Below are positions 20,149-28,316 of a stretch of 64,000 nt of DNA, one piece after another. Both the position numbers and the translations under genes were made by a program. Under the pieces are notes generated by a model that had not been told where the DNA came from, did no database searches, and saw only the letters and a program-made list of their open reading frames with translations. Every line of letters begins with the position of its first letter. Within the stretch, counting starts at the first letter, position 1. Origin of the DNA: Sulfurimonas sp. HSL3-7 (lineage in GTDB: Bacteria; Campylobacterota; Campylobacteria; Campylobacterales; Sulfurimonadaceae); the NCBI RefSeq assembly GCF_039645985.1, contig NZ_CP147919.1:1-64000 (forward strand), written 5' to 3'.

Positions 20149-20195
20149 GATGCCTTCAGGCATCACACCTCTTTATCTGTGCCGATCCTTATCGG
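20149..20195 (+). terminator. two hairpins after porin 2
   Basis: GATGCCT-TC-AGGCATC (20149-20164) and CCGAT-CCTT-ATCGG (20182-20195) lie in tandem in the gap before the converging acetyltransferase gene. Neither has a clean T-run. Confidence 0.4.
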
Positions 20196-20260
20196 AGGCA
20201 TAGATACTTTCTTTTACCAATAACATCTGTGTCGATCCGCTTCAACGTTATTATATTGTT

Positions 20261-20827
20261 TCAGAACCCGAAAGACTTTTTAAACCGTTCCTCTTCGAGG
20301 CTTTTTTCCGCACGTTCTTTCACGGCTGTTTTTTTGTCAAACTTTTTGAGCATCGTGAAGGAGGGTAACCCTGTGGCACCGGTATGTTCGGAACCTTCCA
20401 CCTTTGTAAATCCCAACCGTTCGTAGAGCTTTATGGACGGGCTCTCTTCCTGGACAGAAAGAGAGAGCTGCGAATAGACTTTTTCAGCTTCCGTAAAGAG
20501 CTGTTCCATCAGTTGTGTTCCCAAGCCTTGATTGCGATATTCCGGAAGGACGGCAAGGAGAAGCTCCGGGGTTACGTTGTCAACGTGACCAAAGCCGTTG
20601 AGCAGCATACGGACCCAGGCCCCGCCTGCGACTTTGTGGTCAACAATGGCATAGACGCCGATGTCACCGTTGTAATTGCCGTAGTTTCGATGGTATTGTT
20701 CGAGAGAAGGATGATCATCCAATGTCTCTGCTCTCTCGTCCAGACGGGCAGCGTAATAGAGTAGCTCTTTGACGATAAAATGTTCGGAAGAGCGTAAAAA
20801 ATAAAGTTGCGTATTCATAAACCGCAT
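20261..20827 (-). CDS. GNAT-family N-acetyltransferase
   Basis: 188-aa acetyltransferase of the GNAT fold. The acetyl-CoA-binding motif RNQGLGTQLM lies near residue 117, after the beta-strand LLLAVLPEY. A second conserved piece, SPSIKLYERLGFTKVEG, is typical of the C-terminal half. The substrate cannot be read from sequence. The start could be the first or the fourth codon (both Met). The highly charged C-terminal tail of about 25 residues (KERAEKSLEEERFKK) is not part of the fold. It stands alone between porin 2 and the pfkA leader. Confidence 0.8.
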   Translation of the reverse strand: MRFMNTQLYFLRSSEHFIVKELLYYAARLDERAETLDDHPSLEQYHRNYGNYNGDIGVYAIVDHKVAGGAWVRMLLNGFGHVDNVTPELLLAVLPEYRNQGLGTQLMEQLFTEAEKVYSQLSLSVQEESPSIKLYERLGFTKVEGSEHTGATGLPSFTMLKKFDKKTAVKERAEKSLEEERFKKSFGF

Positions 20828-20874
20828 TATACCTTTTGTAGTACAATAACACAGAATCGATGTGAAGGTGTGAG

Positions 20875-20970
20875 ATGAAAGAGACTACTGTTTTATGTTT
20901 TGGCGGAGATGATATCTCCAAGAGAAAAGCAAGGCCACGAAAAACCATCGAAGCTAGAGGAGAGAATTGA
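20875..20970 (+). CDS. leader ORF 1: partial copy of the pfkA start
   Basis: A 31-codon frame beginning MKETTVLCFGGDDISKRK and ending ARGEN. Its middle (VLCFGGD) matches the start of PfkA (ILCSGGD). Its last codons contain GAGGAGA, which also forms the ribosome-binding site for the next unit. A TACAAT at 20841-20846 is a possible -10. It may be a translated leader peptide or only the relic of a tandem duplication. Confidence 0.4.
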   Translation: MKETTVLCFGGDDISKRKARPRKTIEARGEN

Positions 20971-20971
20971 T

Positions 20972-21097
20972 ATGGGCAATATAGCTATCTTATGTTCCGG
21001 CGGAGATGATATCTCCCAGAGAAAAGTGAGTGGACTCACTTTTTTTGTGAGTAAAGTAAGATCACTAAAAACCATCGCAGCTAGAGGAGAAAATTGA
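20972..21097 (+). CDS. leader ORF 2: second partial copy of the pfkA start
   Basis: 41 codons. The first eleven (MGNIAILCSGG) are identical to those of PfkA, after which the frame leaves the family and ends AARGEN. AGAGGAGAG lies 6-14 nt upstream. The hairpin at 21022-21043 lies inside this frame, so ribosome movement here could affect RNA folding. One nucleotide separates its stop from the pfkA ATG. Confidence 0.45.
   Translation: MGNIAILCSGGDDISQRKVSGLTFFVSKVRSLKTIAARGEN
21022..21051 (+). terminator. attenuator-like hairpin in the pfkA leader
   Basis: AAAAGTGAG-TGGA-CTCACTTTT forms a 9-bp stem (21022-21043) running into T7, a standard intrinsic terminator 55 bp before pfkA. The CTCAC arm (21035-21039) can instead pair with a second GTGAG at 21047-21051, which would break the terminator. 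The two folds are mutually exclusive. Confidence 0.6.
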
Positions 21098-21098
21098 T

Positions 21099-22067
21099 AT
21101 GGGAAACATAGCTATTTTATGTTCTGGCGGAGATGTTTCCGGTATGAACCCCGCCATCAAGTATTTTGTCGAATACAGCATTGCAAAAGGGTTGACCCCC
21201 TATCTGGTCTATGACGGTTTTGAAGGGCTGATCGATAACAAGATCGTTAGCGCGAGTTATCAGGACGTTAGCGGTATTATCAACCGAGGCGGTACCAAGA
21301 TCGGCTCGGCACGTTCAAAACGTTTTATGGAAGCCTCTTACCGCAAAATAGCCAAAGAGAATCTGGACAAACACCGCATCGACAAACTGGTTGTGCTTGG
21401 CGGCGACGGCAGTTTCCGCGGAATGGAAAAGTTTTATGAAGAGCAGGGGATTGCATTTACGGGGATCCCTTCGACGATCGACAACGATATTGCGGGTACG
21501 GATTACTGTCTGGGTGTCGATACGGCACTCAATATCATCAGAGAGGCACTCGATGCCATTCGGGATACGGCATCGTCGTTCAAACGTGCCTTTGTAGTCG
21601 AGACAATGGGACGTGACTGCGGTTATCTGGCGCTTGTCTCAGCCGTCACTTCGGGTGCCGAGCTCTGTCTTATTCCGGAGGTCTCTTATGATCTGCGCAA
21701 GTATGAAGCAAGGTTCAGGCAGGAGCTCCTTGAGGGACGCCGATACTTTTTGGCTGTTATCTCAGAAGGGGTAAGACAGTCCTCCCAGGAGATCGCTGCG
21801 TGGTTTGAAGAGAAGATCGGTATCGAATCACGGATAACGATTTTGGGGCATATCCAGCGCGGCGGCAATCCGACAAGCAGGGACAGGTTGATGGCGTACC
21901 GGTTTATTGCCTTTGGCATTGACGGGCTTCTGAGAGGTGAAAAAGACAAGATATGCTGCTATAACAGCGGTAAACTTAACTATAAGTCCATTGCCGATGT
22001 CGCTAACAAAAAATATGAGATCGAACCGGCTCTGATGGAACTTGCCGGTCCATGCCTGGGGAACTAA
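21099..22067 (+). CDS. pfkA: 6-phosphofructokinase
   Basis: Phosphorylates fructose 6-phosphate to the 1,6-bisphosphate in glycolysis. 322 aa, the usual length of bacterial PfkA. The phosphate-binding loop is GGDVSGMN at residues 10-17 (more often GGDAPGMN). LGGDGS near 100 has the Gly found in ATP-dependent enzymes. STIDND near 124 contains the catalytic Asp. VVETMGRDCGYLA and GHIQRGG complete the active site. It replaces the common PGTIDND/PKTIDND with PSTIDND, so the phosphoryl donor (ATP or pyrophosphate) is not certain. The ribosome-binding site AGAGGAGAAAA precedes the ATG. The unusual repeated leader suggests regulated expression. Confidence 0.92.
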   Translation: MGNIAILCSGGDVSGMNPAIKYFVEYSIAKGLTPYLVYDGFEGLIDNKIVSASYQDVSGIINRGGTKIGSARSKRFMEASYRKIAKENLDKHRIDKLVVLGGDGSFRGMEKFYEEQGIAFTGIPSTIDNDIAGTDYCLGVDTALNIIREALDAIRDTASSFKRAFVVETMGRDCGYLALVSAVTSGAELCLIPEVSYDLRKYEARFRQELLEGRRYFLAVISEGVRQSSQEIAAWFEEKIGIESRITILGHIQRGGNPTSRDRLMAYRFIAFGIDGLLRGEKDKICCYNSGKLNYKSIADVANKKYEIEPALMELAGPCLGN

Positions 22068-22795
22068 AGAACCACTTCCCTGTAATCGCTGCGTGTATTT
22101 GGTATGGGTTTGTTTGAGCATGCCCGCACACTGTAAACAAACGATATCTTGGGTGTGTCCGTATTGTTTTTACGTGCATAGTGCAGTGTTTTGGCGTGGA
22201 ATAATACGACGTCGCCCTTTTTCAGGTCAAAATGGACCCGTTTGGCGATGATGGCCCGGTTTTGCGGCAGGTCTTCTCTGAAGCCTGACTGCGCATCAAA
22301 CTGCTCAGGTGCAAATTTCATCTTGTGGCTTCCCGGAATAAACTCAAGCAGGCCATTCTCAAGATACTCATCGCCCAGACTCAGCCAGACACTCAGAAGA
22401 TTGTCGTTCTCATAGTGCCAGTAGCGGATATCCTGATGCCAGGAGGTGACGGAACTGACATGCGGCAGCTTGGTCATGATGGAGTTATGATGGGCCAGGA
22501 GCAGGCGGGGCTCTTCTCCGAGAAGCTGCTCCAAAACAGGGCGTATTTCAGGCTCTGTCATCCACTCTGCAAACAGCGGATCCCTGTCATAGACCTGACG
22601 GAGACGGCGCACTGTTTTTTTCGAGCTGTTCTGTTGCAGATACTCCTCTTCGCTCTCCAGCGGTTCACTTTTTTCTGCCAGATATTTTTTTGCCAGTTCA
22701 AGGATGGCGTCGCAGCGCTGAGGGTCGGCGAACTTGGGAAGAAGGAGAAACCCGTTTGTCTGAAAATCGTTGATCTGCTGAGGTGTTAGTGTCAT
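22064..22795 (-). CDS. phytanoyl-CoA dioxygenase (PhyH) family protein
   Basis: 243-aa Fe(II)/2-oxoglutarate-dependent oxygenase of the PhyH family. The metal-binding HxD is seen in SWHQDIRYW (near 120-122), and the distal His in LFHAKTLHYARKN (near 205). The fold elements LSVWLSLGDEYLENGLLEFIPGSH are typical. The substrate is unknown. It converges with pfkA with a 4-bp overlap. It lies downstream of the LLM flavoprotein and methyltransferase genes on the same strand, which start at a ModE-like site, so it may belong to that unit despite a 103-bp gap. Confidence 0.78.
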   Translation of the reverse strand: MTLTPQQINDFQTNGFLLLPKFADPQRCDAILELAKKYLAEKSEPLESEEEYLQQNSSKKTVRRLRQVYDRDPLFAEWMTEPEIRPVLEQLLGEEPRLLLAHHNSIMTKLPHVSSVTSWHQDIRYWHYENDNLLSVWLSLGDEYLENGLLEFIPGSHKMKFAPEQFDAQSGFREDLPQNRAIIAKRVHFDLKKGDVVLFHAKTLHYARKNNTDTPKISFVYSVRACSNKPIPNTRSDYREVVL

Positions 22796-22898
22796 TTCGC
22801 CGCCCTATATTGATGCGACATTCTCTCACTCATGCCATTAAGACAAGCTAAAAGCCTTTGTTTCATGAAGGAGATCGGTTTTGGAAAGAGACGTATGT

Positions 22899-23894
22899 TC
22901 AAGAGACACTCTTATCGCTGGTGATCTCTGCAAATGCGTTGATGATGGCGATGTTCTCTTCGAGGCTGCTTCCCCCCGGCCGGATGGCGAGTGAGGTGAC
23001 ACCGGCCTCTTGGTAGCCACGTAGCTGTTCAAGGCATTCTTGAGGGGTACCGGCCAGTGCAGCGGAGGCCATCGGGTGTGAAGCGAAGAGTGTTTTGCGG
23101 GTGGTACCGAAGCCGGCGTCGCTGCGCGGCGTGTTCTGTGCTTTGACTGCAAGCATACGCTCTGAGAAGGCGTGTGCCGACAGCAGCGCCTGTGCACGTG
23201 CACGTTTGCCGTCTTCGTCAATGTAGCAGAGACGAAGCAGCGTCAGTTCGGGTGTTCTGCCGCTGCAGCGTTTGTAGAGAGTAACGGCGGCAGAGAGCTG
23301 CTCTAGTGTCGCCGTCTGTCCCATCATCAGCCCGAAACCGTGTTCTGCGGCAAACCGGACACTCTCTTCCGAGCCGAAGGTGGCGATATGGCCGGGGATG
23401 ATTCCCGATGGGGAGGGGACCACCGTCGCTTGCTTCAGGTTGAAATAGTTTCCTTCAAAAGTGACGTTCTTCTCGCTGAGCAGCCGCTGTATCAGTAGGG
23501 CGGCCTCATAGAGCGCTTCTCTGTTGCGTACGGGGTCCGAGCGAAAATGGCTGTCATCAAGGGGGAAAGCGCCCTTGGCCATGCCGAAGAGGATCCTTCC
23601 CGGGTTCAGCCGCTCCATGACGGCCAGTGCTTCGGCGACCATGACCGGCGAGTGATAGGGGAGTAAAACGGCGGCTGAGCCGACGGTTATACGCTGTGTA
23701 ACACCGCTCAGGTAGGCCATCAGAGGCAAGATCGGTCCACTGACGCTATAGTCGTTGAAGTGGTGCTCGCTTACCCACACTTCATCGAGCCCTCTGTTCT
23801 CGGCTTCGCGTACGAGAGAGACCTGTTCGTTCAGGGCACGGGTGAAGTCCCGGTGCGGATTGTCAAAAAAAGCAAATAGGGCGCTACGCATCAT
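22899..23894 (-). CDS. LLM-class flavin-dependent oxidoreductase 1
   Basis: 331-aa member of the bacterial luciferase-like TIM-barrel family that uses reduced flavin and often oxygen to oxidise small organic compounds. Family features are GLDEVWVSEHHFNDYSVSG near residue 35 and the flavin region ITVGSAAVLLPYHSP, followed by LNPGRILFGMAKG and GTPQECLEQLRGY near the C-terminus. It lies 24 bp after the methyltransferase gene on the same strand. A distant paralog is encoded at 28317-29216 in the divergent operon. Both are placed under ModE-like operators. The substrate cannot be predicted. Confidence 0.82.
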   Translation of the reverse strand: MMRSALFAFFDNPHRDFTRALNEQVSLVREAENRGLDEVWVSEHHFNDYSVSGPILPLMAYLSGVTQRITVGSAAVLLPYHSPVMVAEALAVMERLNPGRILFGMAKGAFPLDDSHFRSDPVRNREALYEAALLIQRLLSEKNVTFEGNYFNLKQATVVPSPSGIIPGHIATFGSEESVRFAAEHGFGLMMGQTATLEQLSAAVTLYKRCSGRTPELTLLRLCYIDEDGKRARAQALLSAHAFSERMLAVKAQNTPRSDAGFGTTRKTLFASHPMASAALAGTPQECLEQLRGYQEAGVTSLAIRPGGSSLEENIAIINAFAEITSDKSVS

Positions 23895-23918
23895 GCGTAC
23901 CGCCGTAGAGAGAGGATG

Positions 23919-24668
23919 TTATGCATGCCACAGTACGACCCCTTTCTCCGCTTCGGTGTGAAAGCAGACGATGTTGCCCGTGCGGTGTGAGTGGAGTATC
24001 GTTTCAACTTTGCAGGGATCGGGTTCGATCGACTGGCGTTCAAGCTGACCGTAGGCGTAGCAGCGCGCGTCATCGATGTTCATCCTCTCCTCCCACTCCG
24101 TGGTGAAAAAATGTATTTTATGCTCGATACCACGCCGGGTCATGGCATCGCCGAATCGCCGGGTCGTGCCTGCCATCGTCGGATAGGAGCAGTCGTGAGC
24201 TTCAAAGAGTGCTTCAAGCATTTTATTGATGCGGTAGGCGCCCCAGCCGACGTAGATGCCGCATGACGTTGCCGACTGCAGCATCTTCTCGATCTCATCG
24301 TCGTGCGTGACCGCCGGTGTCATGGAGGCAATGACAATGTCGTAGCTGTTAGGCTCAGCCGCCTTTTTCCAGTCCATGTTGCGCATGCTGACCAGCTCAC
24401 CGACCTCTGCGCGCCGGGCATCCGTGCGGAATTTGTTAAGCATGAGCGCGGAGATATCGATGCCCGTGACATGAGCGCCGCGCTGGGCCAGAGGGATAGC
24501 GACCGTACCGGTGCCGCAGCCGATGTCCAAAACCCTTTTCTCCCGGAAGTCAATACCGGTGCTTTCGCACCAGGTGATGATCTTGCTGACGTCTTCTCTC
24601 ATGGCCGGGTCGTCATAACTCGGATAGCGTTTGGCCATCTCATCCCAAAATGTTAACGGTGTCTGCAT
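23919..24668 (-). CDS. class I SAM-dependent methyltransferase 1
   Basis: 249 aa. The SAM-binding motif VLDIGCGTGTVAIPLA lies near residue 44, then the acidic strand-end GIDIS and the motif DIVIASMTPAV near 110. The substrate is unknown. AGGAGG sits upstream of the ATG. It is first in a leftward unit with an LLM flavoprotein, and divergent from the large TonB/MolABC operon. Both units start around the ModE-like palindrome at 24712. Related genes of unknown substrate at 34685-35311 suggest a recurring methyltransferase role, but the two proteins look only distantly similar. Confidence 0.8.
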   Translation of the reverse strand: MQTPLTFWDEMAKRYPSYDDPAMREDVSKIITWCESTGIDFREKRVLDIGCGTGTVAIPLAQRGAHVTGIDISALMLNKFRTDARRAEVGELVSMRNMDWKKAAEPNSYDIVIASMTPAVTHDDEIEKMLQSATSCGIYVGWGAYRINKMLEALFEAHDCSYPTMAGTTRRFGDAMTRRGIEHKIHFFTTEWEERMNIDDARCYAYGQLERQSIEPDPCKVETILHSHRTGNIVCFHTEAEKGVVLWHA

Positions 24669-24711
24669 TGTCTCCTCCTGATAATAAACGGAACGGCCTG
24701 TCCCGATTATT

Positions 24712-24735
24712 CGTTATATTATTGACAATATAGCG
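24712..24735. promoter_or_regulatory. ModE-like operator A
   Basis: CGTTATAT-N8-ATATAGCG. With the flanking TT/AA the arms extend to 11 bp with one mismatch (24710-24737). It has the same 8-8-8 layout as the E. coli modA operator (CGTTATAT-N8-ACATAACG). It sits between the divergent methyltransferase and binding-protein operons. Confidence 0.78.
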
Positions 24736-24809
24736 AAATTAACATACAATTCGGAAAAATACTGCCTATTATTTTGGCATTTGTGTAATTTTTTAATGTT
24801 TTTACTCTT

Positions 24810-24833
24810 CATTATATATATGTTTATATAAAG
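24810..24833 (+). promoter_or_regulatory. ModE-like operator A2
   Basis: CATTATAT-N8-ATATAAAG, one base from the best right arm, and overlapping the AAGG ribosome-binding site of the binding-protein gene. It could overlap a -10 element or act as a roadblock. Together with site A it gives the large operon two operators. Confidence 0.55.
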
Positions 24834-24840
24834 GTTTGTC

Positions 24841-25851
24841 ATGTTTCAAAGGCTTTTTTTGCTCCCGCTTCTGTTTCTGCAACTTGCTGCGTCCGAAATG
24901 AAGGAGTGCTCCGGTCTCCCTTTTGTTGCGAAACATATCTACGGGGCATCTCCGCCGGTCAACTATCTGCTCTATGCGGTTGACCCTTCTCTGCTCGTTG
25001 GTCTGAATTTCCCGCTGCGCCGACATGAAGAGGCCTATTTCGGCGATGTGTCAGGGTTGCCCGTCATCGGAGGCTGGTTCGGACAGGGACGGACACCCAA
25101 CCTCGAGATGTTGGCAGCGGTGGCGCCTGATCTGACGATCACGTGGAACTACCGCGGTGATTTCGGGCGTATCGCAAAGACGCTTGATGGGCTCGGCCTG
25201 GTCTCTTGCGCGCTGCCGATAGACCGTCTTGACGATTATCCCGAAGCGTTCAGAACGCTCGGAAAGATCACTCAGAAGGAGGCGAGAGGGCAGGCACTGG
25301 CCGACGATTTTGAGCGGCGGCTACAGGCTGCGGAGGCGGTGCGTCTGAAACACAGCGGAAAAAAAGCGCCGCGCGTCTACTACGCGGAAGGGCCTGATGG
25401 GCTTAAAACGGAGTGTTCGGGTTCGGTCCATGCCGAATTGATCGAGAGGGCCGGCGGAGAGAATGTCCATCGTTGCAGCATTACAGGCGGGTTCGGGATG
25501 GAACAGATCACGGTCGAGCAGCTGCTGCTCTACGATCCCGATCTCATCATTGTCTTTGACCCGTCGTTTTACAAAAAGATCTTCGGGGATGAACGTTTTT
25601 CGCGTCTGAAGGCTGTCAAAGAGGGGAAGGTCTATCCCATCCCGCGTTCGCCGGTCAACTGGTTTGACCGTCCCCCTTCGTTTATGCGCATTGCCGGCCT
25701 GGAGTGGCTGCAGCATCGCTTATGGCCGGAGGCAACGGACGGGGCGCTGGTGCAATCGCTGAAGGGTTTTTTCGAACTCTATTTTAAGCGGAAGATGTCG
25801 CCGGATGAGATCCGGTTGCTGCTGTACCCGAGACAGGAGGAGAAGCGATGA
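24841..25851 (+). CDS. MolA/FecB-like periplasmic binding protein 1
   Basis: 336-aa substrate-binding protein of the helical-backbone (FecB/BtuF/MolA) class. The signal peptide is about residues 1-18 (ending LAAS); no lipobox is seen. Conserved with the paralog at 29814: LVGLNFPL, an ECSGS-HAELIE-AGG stretch with two cysteines, and NWFDRPPSFMR near residue 275. These shared residues may form the ligand pocket. AAGG lies 6 nt upstream of the ATG. It is first gene of a roughly 10-kb operon with a TonB receptor, an importer and TonB-ExbBD. By context and ModE-like sites the ligand is molybdate, tungstate or a chelate; a ferric siderophore is the main alternative. Confidence 0.75.
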   Translation: MFQRLFLLPLLFLQLAASEMKECSGLPFVAKHIYGASPPVNYLLYAVDPSLLVGLNFPLRRHEEAYFGDVSGLPVIGGWFGQGRTPNLEMLAAVAPDLTITWNYRGDFGRIAKTLDGLGLVSCALPIDRLDDYPEAFRTLGKITQKEARGQALADDFERRLQAAEAVRLKHSGKKAPRVYYAEGPDGLKTECSGSVHAELIERAGGENVHRCSITGGFGMEQITVEQLLLYDPDLIIVFDPSFYKKIFGDERFSRLKAVKEGKVYPIPRSPVNWFDRPPSFMRIAGLEWLQHRLWPEATDGALVQSLKGFFELYFKRKMSPDEIRLLLYPRQEEKR

Positions 25852-26342
25852 AGACAGTGATAGCACTGCTGCTGGGTTTTGCCCTTTTACAGGCCGGTGT
25901 TCTTGAGATCGGGGGGAGTGTCGAGAAACCGCTTCGCATCGACAGCGGCGCCTTTTCAGCCATGAAGCAGACCGAACTTGAAAAGGTAGGGCTGGTTTGC
26001 ATGAGCGGCGAGACAAAAGCAGCACCGAAGCGCCGCAAAGGGGTACTGCTGCGCACGCTGTTTGAAGCGTCCGGGCTGAAGGTTTCCCGCCGCGGCGACC
26101 GAAACCGCGCGGTCGTGCTTGCTTCGGGAAGGGACGGCTACAGTGTGGCGTTCAGCTACCAGGAGCTTGTCAACACGCCGGTAGGTGAGAGGGTCCTGGT
26201 CGTGGATGAGGACGGGATGTTCGGTCTCTATACCGAGCAGGATTATATCACCGGACCGCGCCATGTCCGCAACCTTGTCCGGCTGGAGGCTGTAATCCTC
26301 GACAGCGGCATATCAAATCAAAAGGATACAAATGAAAAATGA
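25848..26342 (+). CDS. small secreted protein with sulfite-oxidase-like (molybdopterin-binding) fold
   Basis: 164 aa with a signal peptide (about 1-16, LLQA-GV). The body resembles the Oxidored_molyb domain: a start like VLEIGGSVEKPLRI, a cysteine at VCMSGETK where sulfite oxidases ligate molybdenum, then RKGVLLRTLFEASGL, DGYSVAFSYQEL and RHVRNLVRLEAV. It is shorter than true enzymes and lacks their dimerisation domain. By inference it binds a molybdenum species or handles it in the periplasm. It overlaps the binding protein by 4 bp and the TonB receptor by 11 bp, so the three are tightly coupled. Confidence 0.65.
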   Translation: MKTVIALLLGFALLQAGVLEIGGSVEKPLRIDSGAFSAMKQTELEKVGLVCMSGETKAAPKRRKGVLLRTLFEASGLKVSRRGDRNRAVVLASGRDGYSVAFSYQELVNTPVGERVLVVDEDGMFGLYTEQDYITGPRHVRNLVRLEAVILDSGISNQKDTNEK

Positions 26343-28314
26343 AAAATCGACGGTGCTTGCAGCCCTGCTGGCTTCAAGTCTCCTGCAGGCGGAGAGCTTT
26401 GATCTGGGAAAGGTCAGCGTTGCGACGACTGAAGAGTCAGTCGGGCTGTTTGAAACAGAGGTGACGGACGAAGCGATGACACTGCACTCAAGCGAGACGA
26501 TCGCTGATGCGCTCAACAATGTCAGCGGCGTCTATGTCGGCAATATGGGCGGGCGAAACGAGACCACGGTCAGTATCCGCGGTTTTGATGCCCGCCGTAT
26601 CGCCGTTTTTGCAGACGGGGTACCGATTTACGTTCCGTATGACGGTAACTTCGACTACGGCCGTTTTATGACTTCGGATCTCGGGGAGATCACCGTTTCA
26701 AAAGGGTTTTCCTCCGTTCTCTACGGGGCCAACACCTTTGCCGGGGTCATCAATCTTGTCTCGAAAAAGCCGCTCAAGCCGTTTGAAGCGGAGATAGGTA
26801 CGACACTAGTGCTCGACAGTGATGCCACAATGGCCCGCTATCTCGGCGCGCTCAATGTCGGCACCCGTCAGGAGAACATCTATGCGCAGCTGAGCGCCAG
26901 CTATATGCAACAGGACCATTTCCGTCTCAGCGACGATTATGAGGCTACAGCGGAGCAGCCTGCAGGCGACCGGCTGCGTTCGCAGAGCGAAGACAAGAAG
27001 GTGAGCTTCAAGATCGGCTATATTGCCGATGACAAGAGCGAGATCGCACTCTCTTACGCGAACCAGCAGGCGGAAAAAGAGCAGCCGCCGGTGACGGACC
27101 CCGCGTACAGCCGGACCAAATACTGGGATTGGCCGAAATGGGATAAAGAGAGTATCAGTCTAAACGGCCGGAAGAACTTTGACGGCAGTTATGTTAGAGG
27201 GAACATCTATTACGATACCTATAACAATGCGCTTGATTCCTATGATGACGCCAATTATACGACGATGAACAAGAAGTATGCCTTCAAAAGCGAATATGAC
27301 GACTATAGTGCCGGAGGACGGCTGGAGTACGGCATTGAACTGGGCGATTACAGTATCAAAGCGGCCGTCAACTACAAGAGAGATGTCCACCGCGGCTACG
27401 ACATTGACAAGGTGACGGATGCGTCGACCCTGATAGAGGAGTACCACGACGATATCTATTCGTTCGGTCTTGAAGGGACCTACCGGGCGACGGAGGTCCT
27501 TTCAGTGATCGCCGGCATCGGCTACGACCGCATGAAACCGGGGAAATTCTACGATACCAACAAAGACCAGAACGTCAGTGGCGGTGAAGCACAGGGCGCG
27601 TTAAACCCTCAGCTGGCACTGCTTTACGGTTTCGGAAGGATGGGTACGCTCCGTGCCAGCGTCGCACAGAAGACCCACCTGGCGACTATGAAAGAGCGCT
27701 ATTCACGCAAGCTAGGCTATGCTGTCGCAAACCCGGATCTGGGCGAAGAGCGTGCAACGCATTATGAGCTTGCTTATCAGTTTGCAAGGTCGGGATTCTT
27801 ACTGGCCACGTCGCTCTACTACTCCCGTATCAGTGATGCGATCCAAAACGTCTACTATGACACTTTTGACGGCGTAGACCGTACCCGTAATGAGAACATC
27901 GGCGATTTTGCACATACAGGTTTCGAGGTCGACCTCGGTTATATGCGCGGTGCATGGCAGGGCGGTATGAATTATGCCTATATCAACGTCAACAACCTTG
28001 ATCAGAGCAGCGAGAAGATGATCAATGTCCCGAAACACGAGCTTTTCGCCTATGTGGATTATGCGCTGACTAAAGCGTTATCACTGTATGGGAATATGCA
28101 CTTTAGAGACGGTGCCTATTCGCAGGATAGCAGCGGAAACTATCTGGAGGTCCCTTCGTTTACCACCTTCGATCTCAAGGCGACCTATACGATAGGCGAG
28201 AGCCTGAAAGCCGCAGCCGGGGTCAAGAACCTCCTGGACAAGAACTACGCGTACGATCTTGGTTTTCCCGAAGCGGGACGCGAGTTTTTCATGACGCTGG
28301 CCTACAGCTACTGA
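26332..28314 (+). CDS. TonB-dependent outer-membrane receptor 1
   Basis: 660 aa. The signal peptide ends near residue 20 (SLLQA-ES). A plug domain follows (about 45-155: ETIADALNNVSGVYV, VSIRGFDARRIAVFADGVPIYVPY, GEITVSKGFSSVLYGANTFAGVINLVSKKP). A 22-strand-type barrel ends in AYSY. AAAGGAT precedes the ATG. It is one of three such receptors in the window, all downstream of ModE-like palindromes. Imports a substrate too large or too scarce for porins, powered by TonB-ExbB-ExbD, which this operon also encodes. The ligand is inferred as a molybdenum/tungsten species. Confidence 0.88.
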   Translation: MKNEKSTVLAALLASSLLQAESFDLGKVSVATTEESVGLFETEVTDEAMTLHSSETIADALNNVSGVYVGNMGGRNETTVSIRGFDARRIAVFADGVPIYVPYDGNFDYGRFMTSDLGEITVSKGFSSVLYGANTFAGVINLVSKKPLKPFEAEIGTTLVLDSDATMARYLGALNVGTRQENIYAQLSASYMQQDHFRLSDDYEATAEQPAGDRLRSQSEDKKVSFKIGYIADDKSEIALSYANQQAEKEQPPVTDPAYSRTKYWDWPKWDKESISLNGRKNFDGSYVRGNIYYDTYNNALDSYDDANYTTMNKKYAFKSEYDDYSAGGRLEYGIELGDYSIKAAVNYKRDVHRGYDIDKVTDASTLIEEYHDDIYSFGLEGTYRATEVLSVIAGIGYDRMKPGKFYDTNKDQNVSGGEAQGALNPQLALLYGFGRMGTLRASVAQKTHLATMKERYSRKLGYAVANPDLGEERATHYELAYQFARSGFLLATSLYYSRISDAIQNVYYDTFDGVDRTRNENIGDFAHTGFEVDLGYMRGAWQGGMNYAYINVNNLDQSSEKMINVPKHELFAYVDYALTKALSLYGNMHFRDGAYSQDSSGNYLEVPSFTTFDLKATYTIGESLKAAAGVKNLLDKNYAYDLGFPEAGREFFMTLAYSY

Positions 28315-28316
28315 TC

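Larger units (their letters stand above)
20875..21098 (+). repeat. two tandem degenerate copies of the pfkA 5' end
   Basis: Unit 1 (20875-20971) and unit 2 (20972-21098) each contain a start codon, a VLCFGGD/ILCSGGD-encoding stretch, GGAGATGATATCTCC, AGAGAAAA, then AAAACCATCG and GCTAGAGGAGA directly before the next start. The real pfkA start is the third member of the series. Unit 2 is longer by a block of roughly 30 bp that contains a terminator-like hairpin. Confidence 0.85.

Noticed and set aside
8716-20274. 15-bp identity GTTTCAGAACCCGAA near 8716 and near 20260
   Set aside because: A match of this length is expected by chance in a 64-kb window, and one copy is simply the end of the GNAT gene.
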